DNA of 64,000 bases from positions 1 through 64,000 of the forward strand of contig JAETNQ010000008.1 of NCBI GenBank assembly GCA_021772075.1. The letters run 5' to 3'. Both the position numbers and the translations under genes were made by a program. The notes under the pieces were generated by a model. It saw nothing but the letters and a program-made list of their open reading frames with translations, was not told the origin of the DNA and ran no database searches. Origin of the DNA: Lachnospiraceae bacterium. GTDB lineage: Bacteria; Bacillota; Clostridia; Lachnospirales; Lachnospiraceae. How positions within the stretch are numbered: position 1 is the first letter of the stretch; every line of letters begins with the position of its first letter. Of the stretch, positions 8,648-18,761 are shown in pieces.

Positions 8648-9552
8648 AATATTATATTGGCAAAAATACATTTTGTGCTTCCTATGCGGTTTTGAATGCA
8701 GCTGGATGCGAGGGAGATGCGGAATTATTTGAATTGTCAATGGGAATACCCTTCGGAATCAAATGCGTGGATATGAAAAGCGAGAGGTTTTTAACCCCTT
8801 ACCGCAATCCGAATGATGGAATTGACATAGCGGCGGCTATGTGGGGAATTCCAGTCCATAAGTTTATATTTGATCAAAAAGATCTGGCATTTGCCCAGCT
8901 GTGCAGGGAATTAGAGAGGGGATGCAATATCGTTCTTGGACCGCTGAATATGGGAAAATTATTTTATATTCCGTTATGCAGCTTGTATGAAGGAGTTGAT
9001 CATTATATACAACTGCGGAAGACAAGAAATGATATTTTTGTGATAAGGGATTCAGAGGGCTATGTTTTAGTCCCGGTAACACGTAAAGAATTATACAAAA
9101 TGTGGAATGTGGACGGGGTATATGAGGCAGAGGGAAAGTATACATTCCGTAGCATAGGGACGCAAAATAAGATGCCGGGGAGGTACTTTACCCGTGTGGG
9201 GCAGCTGCTGGAAATTATATATAAACAGATGAAGCAGAATTTAAAACAGGCTGAGCAGTCTGGGCAGGGGTCCCGGGCGTTTTCAAATGTTTTTGAAATT
9301 TTGAAAATGTATAATGTGAATAAATGGAAACTGAGTTTTTTATATGAACTGGAGCATTTGATTCAAAGAAAAATGCTGGCGCTTTATTTTTTTGAAGAGA
9401 TAAAGAATATGAAATGCGAGGAAAACAAAATTGTGAAAGAACAAATTTATTTAATAGCTTGTCTGTATCGTGAGATAAAGAGGAAAAATATAATTGAGGA
9501 AGAACGGCTTTTGCAGCTTGGGGAACTGGAGCGGCAGTTAGGCGAAGTTTAA
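8632..9552 (+). CDS. BtrH/C39-like acyltransferase or cysteine-hydrolase-fold protein
   Basis: KNTFCASYAVLNAAG (Cys), EGVDHYIQL (His), FVIRDSEGY (Asp). Confidence 0.5.
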   Translation: MEREIKYYIGKNTFCASYAVLNAAGCEGDAELFELSMGIPFGIKCVDMKSERFLTPYRNPNDGIDIAAAMWGIPVHKFIFDQKDLAFAQLCRELERGCNIVLGPLNMGKLFYIPLCSLYEGVDHYIQLRKTRNDIFVIRDSEGYVLVPVTRKELYKMWNVDGVYEAEGKYTFRSIGTQNKMPGRYFTRVGQLLEIIYKQMKQNLKQAEQSGQGSRAFSNVFEILKMYNVNKWKLSFLYELEHLIQRKMLALYFFEEIKNMKCEENKIVKEQIYLIACLYREIKRKNIIEEERLLQLGELERQLGEV

Positions 9553-9734
9553 AAATAGAAAAATTGTAAATTGTCACCAATAAATGTAAAAAAGGAGTGG
9601 AAAAAAAGTAAAAACCAACAAAAAAATAGACGAAACAGGTTGACAGCATGGGGTGGAAAATATATTATTAATATGATACATTAGCGTGATAAAAGAAATA
9701 TGACTATGCAGTAAATGACTTGATATAATCTGAG

Positions 9735-9762
9735 GGCCGAATCTAACAGTTCGGCTTTTGCC
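9735..9762 (+). terminator. Short intrinsic terminator-like hairpin
   Basis: GCCGAA-tctaacag-TTCGGC-TTTT. Confidence 0.4.
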
Positions 9763-9827
9763 AGTGGAGAAAACGGGATATGATTCGGCAGAAATGAGGG
9801 ATTCTTTTGATTATAGAGGAAAGAAGC

Positions 9828-10448
9828 ATGGTGAAGAGTTCGGAGGTCGGATGCTTTCCTACGGTGGAGGCGCTGCAAAGCACTTTGCCGAGGAATGTCC
9901 GGATACATATGAAACGTGTGGGAAAATACGCGGACATACTTTACCAGTATATGCTGAAAAGGAATATAGAAAATGTGCAGGAGGATCTTGGAGGGGATTT
10001 TACCCGGCATAGCGAAGAGATCTTTGCATTACACGATATTGGGAGGCATTTTATTCCTTTTGCCCTTTGGAATAAAGTAGGAGGATTGAGCGAAGAAGAA
10101 ATACAGACCATTAAGAACCATACGGTAAATGCGCGTAAAGCGATTAAGAGCATTTATATACAGCCTTTTTCCGATGGAATGATGGAGCAATGGGAAAAAA
10201 TTGCGGTATACCATCATGAAAGGTTTGACGGAGGGGGATATCCGGAAGGGAAGAAAGGAAAAGAAATCCCGATAGGGGCAAGAATATGCGCGATTGCGGA
10301 TACTTATGACGGAATCGTGAGCTGGAAGCCGTATAAGAAAAAACAGACGACAAAAGAAGAAGCGGTCCAAATCATCGAAGGAGAGGCAGGAGGACAGTTT
10401 CAGCCTGAATTAGTGGGGATTTTTAAAGAATGTGTCGACAGATTTTAA
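9828..10448 (+). CDS. HD-GYP domain phosphodiesterase-like protein
   Basis: HDIGR, HHERFDGGGYPEGKKGKEIPIGARICAIADTYDGI. Confidence 0.9.
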   Translation: MVKSSEVGCFPTVEALQSTLPRNVRIHMKRVGKYADILYQYMLKRNIENVQEDLGGDFTRHSEEIFALHDIGRHFIPFALWNKVGGLSEEEIQTIKNHTVNARKAIKSIYIQPFSDGMMEQWEKIAVYHHERFDGGGYPEGKKGKEIPIGARICAIADTYDGIVSWKPYKKKQTTKEEAVQIIEGEAGGQFQPELVGIFKECVDRF

Positions 10449-10506
10449 GTACTTGGTTCCAAACAAAAAAAGTAGTCTGCCATGAAGAAAAAGCGGGAGG
10501 AGTTTT

Positions 10507-11418
10507 ATGAAAAAGGGAAAACGTTTTCTTAACAAGGGGCAGAAGGGAAATAAAATAAAGCGCACACTGGTCAGCAGGGTGGATCCGATTAACAAGTTCA
10601 GGCATTGGTATATGGGAGGCATCAGTCTTTTCCGCAGCTTTTTCCGTGTCCATGCGGCGAAGCAGACGATTGCCATTATCCTTTTTATTCTGTCGGCGGC
10701 ATTTATTATGGCGGCGTTTTATACAAACGCCGGGGAATTTGTAGTGAAGGTGGACAGGGAAATGGCCAGGGACGGGTTTTACCTTTCGGAGATTCCTAAT
10801 TTTGATGAAAGGCTGATTACGCTTCATGCGGACGCGTTGGTGGACGCTACGAATGTGAGCATATACAATATTGACGAGGATGTGATGGATATTGACGGGG
10901 AGCATCACAGCGATGATGTGTTTGCCTATACATTTTATGTGAAAAACCTGACAGGGGAAACTAAAGATTACAGATATACGCTGTTTATGAGAAATAAAAC
11001 GCAGGGGATCGAAGAGGCGGCCTGGATCATGTTATTTCATAATGGAAAACAGGAGATTTTTGCAAAGGCCAACCAAGAAGGGCATCCCGAATGCCAGTAT
11101 TCGGAATTCGAGTTTCCGTTTCAGGAATATGCGCTGCATCCGGAAAAGCAGCAGACAATGATCTCCAACAGAAATCCGGGATATATTACACAGGAGGTTA
11201 TCGATTATCATGATTTTGACAGCCTGGACGGCATCTATCAGCTGCAGACAGTTCCTTTTGCCTCCGAAAAAACGATTTGCACCGGGTTAAGGCCGGATTT
11301 TGAACATGATGGGATGGATAAATTTACAGTGGTCATCTGGCTGGAGGGAGAAGACCCGGAATGCGTGGATGCTATTATCGGAGGAGAAATAGAATTGGCG
11401 ATGAGTTTTACTTATTAA
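10507..11418 (+). CDS. Membrane-anchored/exported TasA/camelysin-like protein
   Basis: One N-terminal TM segment (QTIAIILFILSAAFIMAAFYTNA); ends like the neighbouring exported proteins (FTVVIWLEGEDPECVDAIIGGEIELAMSF). Confidence 0.5.
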   Translation: MKKGKRFLNKGQKGNKIKRTLVSRVDPINKFRHWYMGGISLFRSFFRVHAAKQTIAIILFILSAAFIMAAFYTNAGEFVVKVDREMARDGFYLSEIPNFDERLITLHADALVDATNVSIYNIDEDVMDIDGEHHSDDVFAYTFYVKNLTGETKDYRYTLFMRNKTQGIEEAAWIMLFHNGKQEIFAKANQEGHPECQYSEFEFPFQEYALHPEKQQTMISNRNPGYITQEVIDYHDFDSLDGIYQLQTVPFASEKTICTGLRPDFEHDGMDKFTVVIWLEGEDPECVDAIIGGEIELAMSFTY

Positions 11419-11469
11419 AGGAAACAGGGAAATAGGATAGAGAAGTGAAGAAGAGGGACGGAGGAGGCA

Positions 11470-12447
11470 ATGGGAAAGCGGATGACGGGGAAAGAAGAGA
11501 AGACAAAAAAGAAAAAAACAGAAGAGACCAGAGGGGAAGGCGCGGAAACGGAAGAAAGTAAGGAAAAACAGGGACTGAAGGCCAGACTGCTGATGTGTCT
11601 GCTATATCTTGCAGTATTGTCCACCGCGACTTATGCATGGTTTACGATGAATAACAAACCAAAAGTGCTGAATCTGGCGCTTTCGGCCGCAGCGGCAGGG
11701 GATCTGATGATCGCCGATGATCTGGGCGGAGGGCCGGGAGAGTACGATGAAGAGCTGGATCTGAAAGCGGCTACGCAAAAGTTTCCCATGGAAGAGGTAT
11801 TGCTGAACCCGGTGACGACTACGGACGGGCAGATGTTCTACGCGCCGGTATATACGGGAAAGGCAGTAAGCGATGTCAAAGAGATCACAGACCTGGATGA
11901 ACTGAACCAGCAATACGTATATGAGAAGACTTTTTATCTGAAAGCCGGGAGCTTGAAAAACAGCAAGGGAAAAAGGGTTTCCCAAGGAGCAATGAAGACT
12001 TATGAGATTATGTTGTTAGGACCTGAGCAGGCCGGGGAGGAAGTCAGCGGCTGCTGGGTGCGCCAGGCAGACGGGGCGGAGAGTACGGTGCCCGGAGATA
12101 CGGCGGCGAATTCTATCCGCATTTCTTTTGAAGTAGAGGGGCAGGAAATCGCCATATGGGAGCCGAACAGCGATAAGCACAACAGCGATACGGAGAAAGC
12201 CATCGATAACGTGAAAGATTCTTATGGGACATATAAAACGCTGCAGCAGACAAGCGGCGGGGATTTTGTAGGCGGCGAGGGCGGCAATTCGGAAAAGCTG
12301 TTTGAAATTGAGGAAGAGCAGGACGTGAAAGTGACGATGCGCGTCTGGATGGAAGGCACGGATGAAGATTGCACCAATTCCAATGAACTGGATGAAATCA
12401 TCGGAAACATACAATTTATTTCTTCGGAGGTAAAAAGCGGAAGATAG
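11470..12447 (+). CDS. TasA/CalY-like protein with SipW-dependent-type signal
   Basis: LLMCLLYLAVLSTATYAWFTMNN signal (TxAWFT); VKVTMRVWMEGTDEDC... Confidence 0.65.
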   Translation: MGKRMTGKEEKTKKKKTEETRGEGAETEESKEKQGLKARLLMCLLYLAVLSTATYAWFTMNNKPKVLNLALSAAAAGDLMIADDLGGGPGEYDEELDLKAATQKFPMEEVLLNPVTTTDGQMFYAPVYTGKAVSDVKEITDLDELNQQYVYEKTFYLKAGSLKNSKGKRVSQGAMKTYEIMLLGPEQAGEEVSGCWVRQADGAESTVPGDTAANSIRISFEVEGQEIAIWEPNSDKHNSDTEKAIDNVKDSYGTYKTLQQTSGGDFVGGEGGNSEKLFEIEEEQDVKVTMRVWMEGTDEDCTNSNELDEIIGNIQFISSEVKSGR

Positions 12448-12491
12448 GGCAGCGCTTGGGCAAAAGGGTATAGCGGGAATGGGAGAGAAGG

Positions 12492-14099
12492 ATGAACGCA
12501 TTTTTTTATTACTTTTATAATTTTATGAGGAGTATCTTCGGGCATATCTGGAACGTACTGGTTGCGATCAAGGATGCCATTTTTGGAATTTTTGATATTC
12601 GTTATTATATAGAGCTGTTCAATACCTACCGTGATGATTTGTCCCCCTTGGGATGGATAGCGGCGATCATTGTACATATTCTGCTGCTTATGCTGCTCGC
12701 CTTGTTTGTATTTCTGGTATATAAAGGGTTGAAAGTAGTTTTCCGCTTTAAGGTTCCTGTGGTGGAATATGAAAAAATGAAAGATGAAGTAGTGACGTTG
12801 AAACGGGAGATTATGAAAGCGAATTATGAAAAGGATAAGATCCTTGCGATGAAAATATCGGAGCTGGGCATGGAGGTGAATGCGGATCTTCTGGAGACCC
12901 CGAATGAGCTTCTGGAAAAGGGGATGGCTGAGGAAAATACGGATACTGCTGCGGAGAAGGAAGAAATAACGGCGGAAGAGGAAGAGGCGGAGGTCATCGA
13001 AACGAAGGAAAGGCGTTTTCCAAGGCTTTCCGCAGTGGATCTGTATTATGCGGATCCCGAATATACGCCGCCGGTCTATAATAATACGATCAGTTTGGAG
13101 GAGATATGCATTAATTTCCGTAATTATGCGGCAAGCAAGCTTGGGCTGTATTATGAACTGGAAGTGATGAAACAGGCGTTTGCCTCTTTTGGAGCGGCCA
13201 AAATGCTAATTCTGCAGGGAATATCAGGAACGGGCAAGACTTCCCTTCCTTATGCTTTCGGGCAGTATATCCAGAATCCGAGCGTGATCTGTTCGGTGCA
13301 GCCTTCCTGGAGGGACAGGACGGAGCTGTTTGGCTATTACAATGATTTTACGAAAAAATATACGGAAACGGATTTCCTGAAAACCTTATACGAGGCGCAT
13401 TATTATGAAGATCCAAGAATCGTGATTCTGGACGAGATGAATATCGCAAGGGTGGAATATTACTTTGCGGAAATGCTTTCCATCCTGGAACTGCCAAGGG
13501 AGGAAGAGCGGTTTGTCACGGTGGTATCCAATACGGCGGCAAACGATCCGGCTCTGATGAAAGAAGGGAAGATATGGATCCCGAATAATGTGTGGTATGT
13601 GGGAACGATCAATAACGATGATTCCACCTTTGCGGTGGCGGATAAGGTGTATGACCGTGCGATCCCGATCGACCTGGACGACCGTGCCGAATTCTTTGAA
13701 GCGCCGGATACGGAACCGTTGCGCTTAAGTTATAAACATCTGGAAGAGTTATATGAGGAGGCAAAGAAAAAATATCCGATATCGGAAGAAAGCCTGATCC
13801 TCCTTGATAAATTGGATAAGTACCTGATCGAGCATTTCCGCCTTACATTTGGTAACAGGATTATGCGCCAGCTAAAGGAATTTGTTCCCTGCTATGTGGC
13901 CTGCGGCGGCACGGAGATTGACGGGATTGACTTTATGTTTTCCAAGAAAATCCTGCGCAAGTTTGAATCCCTGGGCTTAGGATTTATCAGGGATGAGCTG
14001 GACGGCCTGATTGTATATCTGAATCGCCAGTTCGGCGGGGAGAATATGAAAATCAGCAAGGCATATCTGGCAAGGCTGAAGAGGATGAGCGCGGGATAA
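12492..14099 (+). CDS. Membrane-anchored McrB-like AAA+ ATPase
   Basis: N-terminal TM helices; Walker A GISGTGKTS; Walker B RIVILDEMNIARVEYYFAEML; sensor WYVGTINNDDST. Confidence 0.85.
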   Translation: MNAFFYYFYNFMRSIFGHIWNVLVAIKDAIFGIFDIRYYIELFNTYRDDLSPLGWIAAIIVHILLLMLLALFVFLVYKGLKVVFRFKVPVVEYEKMKDEVVTLKREIMKANYEKDKILAMKISELGMEVNADLLETPNELLEKGMAEENTDTAAEKEEITAEEEEAEVIETKERRFPRLSAVDLYYADPEYTPPVYNNTISLEEICINFRNYAASKLGLYYELEVMKQAFASFGAAKMLILQGISGTGKTSLPYAFGQYIQNPSVICSVQPSWRDRTELFGYYNDFTKKYTETDFLKTLYEAHYYEDPRIVILDEMNIARVEYYFAEMLSILELPREEERFVTVVSNTAANDPALMKEGKIWIPNNVWYVGTINNDDSTFAVADKVYDRAIPIDLDDRAEFFEAPDTEPLRLSYKHLEELYEEAKKKYPISEESLILLDKLDKYLIEHFRLTFGNRIMRQLKEFVPCYVACGGTEIDGIDFMFSKKILRKFESLGLGFIRDELDGLIVYLNRQFGGENMKISKAYLARLKRMSAG

Positions 14100-15431
14100 A
14101 TGGAGAAGATTATGGAGAACACGGAAGGCATCGGCTATGTGCATGAGACATACCGGAACATGAACCGGGAGGATGTGCAGGAACAGCTGAAAGACGACAA
14201 ATTTTATAATTACTTTTATAATCTGCTGGAAAATGCGAGCAACTATTGCAAGTTTTCCAATGCGAAACTTGTGAAGAGCATCGACGAGGAATGGGTCAGA
14301 GAGATTGAAGAGGCGATGCCGTCCCTGCATTATGTCATTGTCCATCCGAGGAAATTTATTGAAGAGGAGAGGGAAGTCGTGAATGTGGCTATGGCGCGGA
14401 ACATTACGACGGAATCGATCCGGCATTTGCTGCAGCACAGCAATCTGATTGACGAATACAAGGAAGATGGGACGGTAATTCCCAGCAGGATCCTCAATGT
14501 ATATAAAGAAGAGAGTATTAATATTTATGAGAACCGTTTTATCTGTACGTTGATGGCAGAGCTTCAATATTTTGTGAATAAGCGTTTTAATGTGATTTTT
14601 GAAGCCAGCAAGGATGAGATCGGAACTTTTTTCGAGATGGAATCCCGTGTGGACAATTATACGGAGGTCATAGAGTATAATCTGTCTGTAAAAATACAGG
14701 AGAAGCAGACGGATGTGAACAACGAGGAAGAAAACAACAATATTTTTGCCCGTATTATAAAAATACACCAGCAGGTGAACATGCTGGCGGCGACCGAGTT
14801 TATCGCCATGATGAAACGGTATCCGGCGGTCGTCCATCCAATCGTAAAGACGAATGTGATCGGAAAAAACAAGGACTATAAGGCATGCCATAAACTGTGG
14901 AATTTTATCCATTCTTATAACAGGGTCGGATATAAAGTAAATATCGTAAAGCAGGAGCCGACGATATCAAGGGAGTTTGAACGGGATATTTATAATACGG
15001 TGATCAGGGACTATGCCATGCTCCATCATAATATGAAGTTTGCGAATAATATTGATATTGACCGGCCGAAGAAGGAACGGGAGATGGAAGCAAAGCAGAT
15101 CCGGCAGATGCTGGAGGAAATGGTGCTGAAAACCAATCTGAGCGATGCAGCCCTGAAAAAGCTGGTAGTGAAAGAACTGGCCGATCTGCAGATGAAACGG
15201 AAAGCGGAGCTGGCGGAACTGGAACGCATCCAGAGGCAGAAGCGGAAGGAAATCCGCAAGAACCGGATGCAGCAGGAGGCGGGAGAACTGACGCTGGAAG
15301 ATGTGGACAACGAAAAAAATATTGTATTGCCCGGGGAAGAAGATAAAAAGAGCAAGACAAAGGCAAAGAAGCAGTCGTTGCGGCAAAGGAGACAGGAGAG
15401 GGCCGCAAAACGTAAAGCGGGCGGCAAATGA
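14100..15431 (+). CDS. DUF2357-like (McrC-N-like) partner protein
   Basis: Directly follows the McrB-like gene; NVYKEESINIYENRFICTLMAEL; Lys/Arg-rich tail; no PD-(D/E)xK nuclease motif seen. Confidence 0.55.
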   Translation: MEKIMENTEGIGYVHETYRNMNREDVQEQLKDDKFYNYFYNLLENASNYCKFSNAKLVKSIDEEWVREIEEAMPSLHYVIVHPRKFIEEEREVVNVAMARNITTESIRHLLQHSNLIDEYKEDGTVIPSRILNVYKEESINIYENRFICTLMAELQYFVNKRFNVIFEASKDEIGTFFEMESRVDNYTEVIEYNLSVKIQEKQTDVNNEEENNNIFARIIKIHQQVNMLAATEFIAMMKRYPAVVHPIVKTNVIGKNKDYKACHKLWNFIHSYNRVGYKVNIVKQEPTISREFERDIYNTVIRDYAMLHHNMKFANNIDIDRPKKEREMEAKQIRQMLEEMVLKTNLSDAALKKLVVKELADLQMKRKAELAELERIQRQKRKEIRKNRMQQEAGELTLEDVDNEKNIVLPGEEDKKSKTKAKKQSLRQRRQERAAKRKAGGK

Positions 15432-16000
15432 TGAAGAAATTATTGGCAGGAACAGGAAATCTCATATTTATAGCGGTGACATTGTACCTTTGCTATTTTA
15501 TCGTATCGGCTGCATATAACAGGACGCCGGCATTTTTCGGATACCGCATGCTGCGCGTGGTCACAGACAGTATGGAGCCTGTATTTGCGGGCGGAGATTG
15601 CATCATTATTAAAGAGGCAGGGGAAGAAGAATTGGCGATAGGGGATATTGTGACTTTTGTCTCAGGGGATCCTTCCCTGGAAGGGGCATATAATACCCAT
15701 CGCATTTATGATATTGCCAGGGATTATACGACGGGGGAGGCCGTTTATTATACGAAAGGGGACGGCAATACATGGACGGATGAATATACCGTTTCGAGAG
15801 AGGATATTGTCGGGAAATATGTCGGCAAGATTCCTTATGGGGAGGCATTGACCCTTTTTTTGGATAAGCTGGCGGAAAAGAATTTTTATTTTGCTGCAAT
15901 TATTTTACCGATCGTTTTATGCCTGACCTCCTGCGTAGTGCAGCTGGTAAAGGAAATCAGGCGGGCGGCGCGGAAAAGAGGAGAAGATGAAGAGGTTTAA
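15428..16000 (+). CDS. sipW: Signal peptidase I, SipW/ER-type
   Basis: RVVTDSMEPVFAGGD (Ser), NTHRIYDI (His), YYTKGDGNTWTDEYTV; two TM segments. Confidence 0.85.
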   Translation: MMKKLLAGTGNLIFIAVTLYLCYFIVSAAYNRTPAFFGYRMLRVVTDSMEPVFAGGDCIIIKEAGEEELAIGDIVTFVSGDPSLEGAYNTHRIYDIARDYTTGEAVYYTKGDGNTWTDEYTVSREDIVGKYVGKIPYGEALTLFLDKLAEKNFYFAAIILPIVLCLTSCVVQLVKEIRRAARKRGEDEEV

Positions 16001-16781
16001 GAGGTTATTAACTTTACTTCAGGAAAAGATTATACTTTCTTTTGTGATGTGCCTGTTGCTCTGCGCGGTGCTTTTTTCGGCGACGACGGCATGGTATGCG
16101 GCCAATAATACGGCGGTGATGCATGGCATGGAGATGGGGACAGGAGGGATCGGAGGGCTGAAGGTAGCGATAGAACCGGGAGGGCCGGATATTATGATGC
16201 TGCCGGAAGTGAACCGGGAAGGGATTCCGGTGATTCCGGTTAAGCTGACAGAGCTGAACAATGTAAAAGAGCAAATGATCGCGCCGGGATCATATGGCCC
16301 GATGACTTTCTATATTACTTCGCTGGGAGAGACGGTGACAGGATATTCGATAAAAGTCAAGCTTTCTTACCGGGAAGAAGATGGGGCCGGCGACAAATTG
16401 CCGCCGGAGCAGAGAGAAAGAATACGGGACTTGATGGAAAAGCATATCAGCGTGTATACGAAAATGGAGACGGTTTCTTCCGAAAGCGGGCAAGGAAGAT
16501 GGGGAAGATTTTCGGATCCGCTGGAGTATTACACGGATGCGGAGGCAGGGGACGGTACTGCGGCTACCGGTGAATTGGTTTTTAATACGGAAGTAAAAGC
16601 GGAGATCTATTGGGTTTGGAATTATGAATATACCGATATACCGGGCAACGGGAATCTGCCTGAGGAGGAGCTGCAGGAGAAGATCCGGGAATATGATGAA
16701 GAGGATACAATGCTTGGGAACTACATAGACCATATCTGGTTTGACGTATATATCACAGGGCAGACGGAAGAGGAGAGATAA
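15987..16781 (+). CDS. TasA/CalY-like exported protein
   Basis: CLLLCAVLFSATTAWYAANNT signal; directly follows signal peptidase. Confidence 0.6.
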   Translation: MKRFKRLLTLLQEKIILSFVMCLLLCAVLFSATTAWYAANNTAVMHGMEMGTGGIGGLKVAIEPGGPDIMMLPEVNREGIPVIPVKLTELNNVKEQMIAPGSYGPMTFYITSLGETVTGYSIKVKLSYREEDGAGDKLPPEQRERIRDLMEKHISVYTKMETVSSESGQGRWGRFSDPLEYYTDAEAGDGTAATGELVFNTEVKAEIYWVWNYEYTDIPGNGNLPEEELQEKIREYDEEDTMLGNYIDHIWFDVYITGQTEEER

Positions 16782-16830
16782 TGCAGCATTGGAAAAGCCA
16801 TGGAAAGATGGCAGGAAAGCGGGGAGCGGG

Positions 16831-17571
16831 ATGAAAATGAAAAAGAAAATAATGATAATCATAATCCTGACAGTGCTTTGCCTGGCGGCAGGGGGCGGAA
16901 CCCTTGCATGGTACCTCAGGGAAGATGTAAAACAGGCGCAGACTACAGGAGCGGAAATCATGGCTCCTTATAATTTATACCTGATGAATCCGAATGCCAT
17001 AGATTCCCTGAAGTTTGCAGTAGGAAACCTGCATCCGGGGGAAGTGAAGCATACGGTCATCTGCGTATCCAACCGGGTGCCGGAAAATTATGACGGGGAA
17101 GACAATATGTCGGAGCTGGTAAAGGATTCAGAGTTTAACTATGATCTGCAGCTCGTGCATACGGAAAACCTGGCGGTGGACTATGCGGTATATCCGTTGG
17201 AGAGGAAGCAGATACCGGCAGACGGGCGGCTTCCTGCCGGAGCGATCTGCATGGAGGGGGATGACCCGGCTTATAAAACTTATTATTGGATGAAAACGGC
17301 ATCTCCCATTACAGGAAGCGATAATACGGAAAAGATGCGGAAGGAAGTATTCGGACAGGCGGATATGGCAGATGTCGTAAATGCGGGACAGTATCTTTTT
17401 TTTGATGACAGCAGCATGAAGCTGGCTTACAACAACGGAACTTATGAATACGATTATTATCTGATCGAAGTAACATGGCAGGATATCAGTGACTTTGACG
17501 CATATAAGAAAGAAACGGATCTGGTTTATGTAGTGGTAAATGCAAAACAGCCAAGGCCGACAGAGAGCTAG
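16831..17571 (+). CDS. TasA/CalY-like exported protein
   Basis: MKKKIMIIIILTVLCLAAGGGTLAWYLRED signal. Confidence 0.55.
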   Translation: MKMKKKIMIIIILTVLCLAAGGGTLAWYLREDVKQAQTTGAEIMAPYNLYLMNPNAIDSLKFAVGNLHPGEVKHTVICVSNRVPENYDGEDNMSELVKDSEFNYDLQLVHTENLAVDYAVYPLERKQIPADGRLPAGAICMEGDDPAYKTYYWMKTASPITGSDNTEKMRKEVFGQADMADVVNAGQYLFFDDSSMKLAYNNGTYEYDYYLIEVTWQDISDFDAYKKETDLVYVVVNAKQPRPTES

Positions 17572-17589
17572 TGAGTATGGGGGCAGGCA

Positions 17590-18732
17590 ATGGAGTGGAA
17601 TGATCGGAAAAAGACAGGAAAGATAATGATGCTTGTAGAAAGATGGAAGCAGCGGGGAGCGGGAAGCAGGAAAAAGGCAGTGCTGATACTGGCGGGCTGC
17701 CTGATACTGGCCGGCGCTTCCCTTACCGTGTATTCCAAATATTATAAAACACGATATGAAAAAGGAATGGCGATTGCTTCCGGATTTTATTTCTGCAGTA
17801 ATTATATGTATGAGGAAGAGGGACTTAATGATATTGAAGATATTGAGGAACTGACGAGGAGAAGCGGAGGAAAGCTGGTGCATGAGGATCTGGTGAACCG
17901 GCTGATGGTGGCGGTCAGCAATAAGCCATGGGCTGCCGGAAACAGCTATACTTTTGATGTGGAAGTACGCAATCATATAAATCAGCTTTTATATAACGAT
18001 AAAGATTTGAATGTTGCTTATATGGTAGAGTTTACTTTGCTGGATGGGCCGGACGGGGCGGATTACAGCGTAGGAAAAACAGTAAATGGGGCGGATGTCG
18101 GGAATGATATTCCTCTGAACAACGGCAATACAATAAAAAAGGCTAGTTTTCAGGGGACGCTGGAGGGCGGCAGACTTACATGGGAAAATTATGTGCTGCG
18201 GGTAAAGCTTGGCAGCGGACAAACGGCGGATTCCTATAAACCTGCCCGCGTATTGATGATGGCATATCCTGTGGAACCGGCTTTTCTGGAGGATACAAAG
18301 AAAATAGCCGGAATTATCAAGGCAGAATACAATATAACGGAAATGGAGATTACCGACCAGAAGTTTACAATAGAGGATGAATTAAAAGAAGACAGCTGGC
18401 AGGAGCGGGTGAAAAAAGAATCGGCTTTGGTTTACCAGCTGAAAACGACGGGAAATTATTTTGTGCAGGAAACGGATAACATGATGCAAAAGATACGGAT
18501 CAAATGGAATCCGAATATATTCTCCCTGAATAAGAATGACAGATATCTGAATCATGCGGAGGGTACGCGGCTTGTGGAATACGACGGGGATGCAGGCGTT
18601 ATGGTAATTGAAACCGCGCCGTATTCTTCTATCAAATTTGTTTTTTTTAAAAAGGAAGATTTTGATGCGGAGATACAGAATATGACGTTGGATGAATTTA
18701 AAAATACGATTCAGGCAGAAAAGGTAGAATAA
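17590..18732 (+). CDS. Exported protein of the same locus
   Basis: KKAVLILAGCLILAGASLTVYSKYYKT N-terminal TM/signal; co-directional and closely spaced. Confidence 0.5.
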   Translation: MEWNDRKKTGKIMMLVERWKQRGAGSRKKAVLILAGCLILAGASLTVYSKYYKTRYEKGMAIASGFYFCSNYMYEEEGLNDIEDIEELTRRSGGKLVHEDLVNRLMVAVSNKPWAAGNSYTFDVEVRNHINQLLYNDKDLNVAYMVEFTLLDGPDGADYSVGKTVNGADVGNDIPLNNGNTIKKASFQGTLEGGRLTWENYVLRVKLGSGQTADSYKPARVLMMAYPVEPAFLEDTKKIAGIIKAEYNITEMEITDQKFTIEDELKEDSWQERVKKESALVYQLKTTGNYFVQETDNMMQKIRIKWNPNIFSLNKNDRYLNHAEGTRLVEYDGDAGVMVIETAPYSSIKFVFFKKEDFDAEIQNMTLDEFKNTIQAEKVE

Positions 18733-18761
18733 GACGGAATTTCATAGGGCAGGTGAAGGAA

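Noticed and set aside
10507-15431. McrBC-type restriction system as a phage-defence island
   Set aside because: The AAA+ pair is embedded among signal peptidase and exported-protein genes, has TM helices, and shows no visible nuclease motif; a defence role is not supported by sequence alone.
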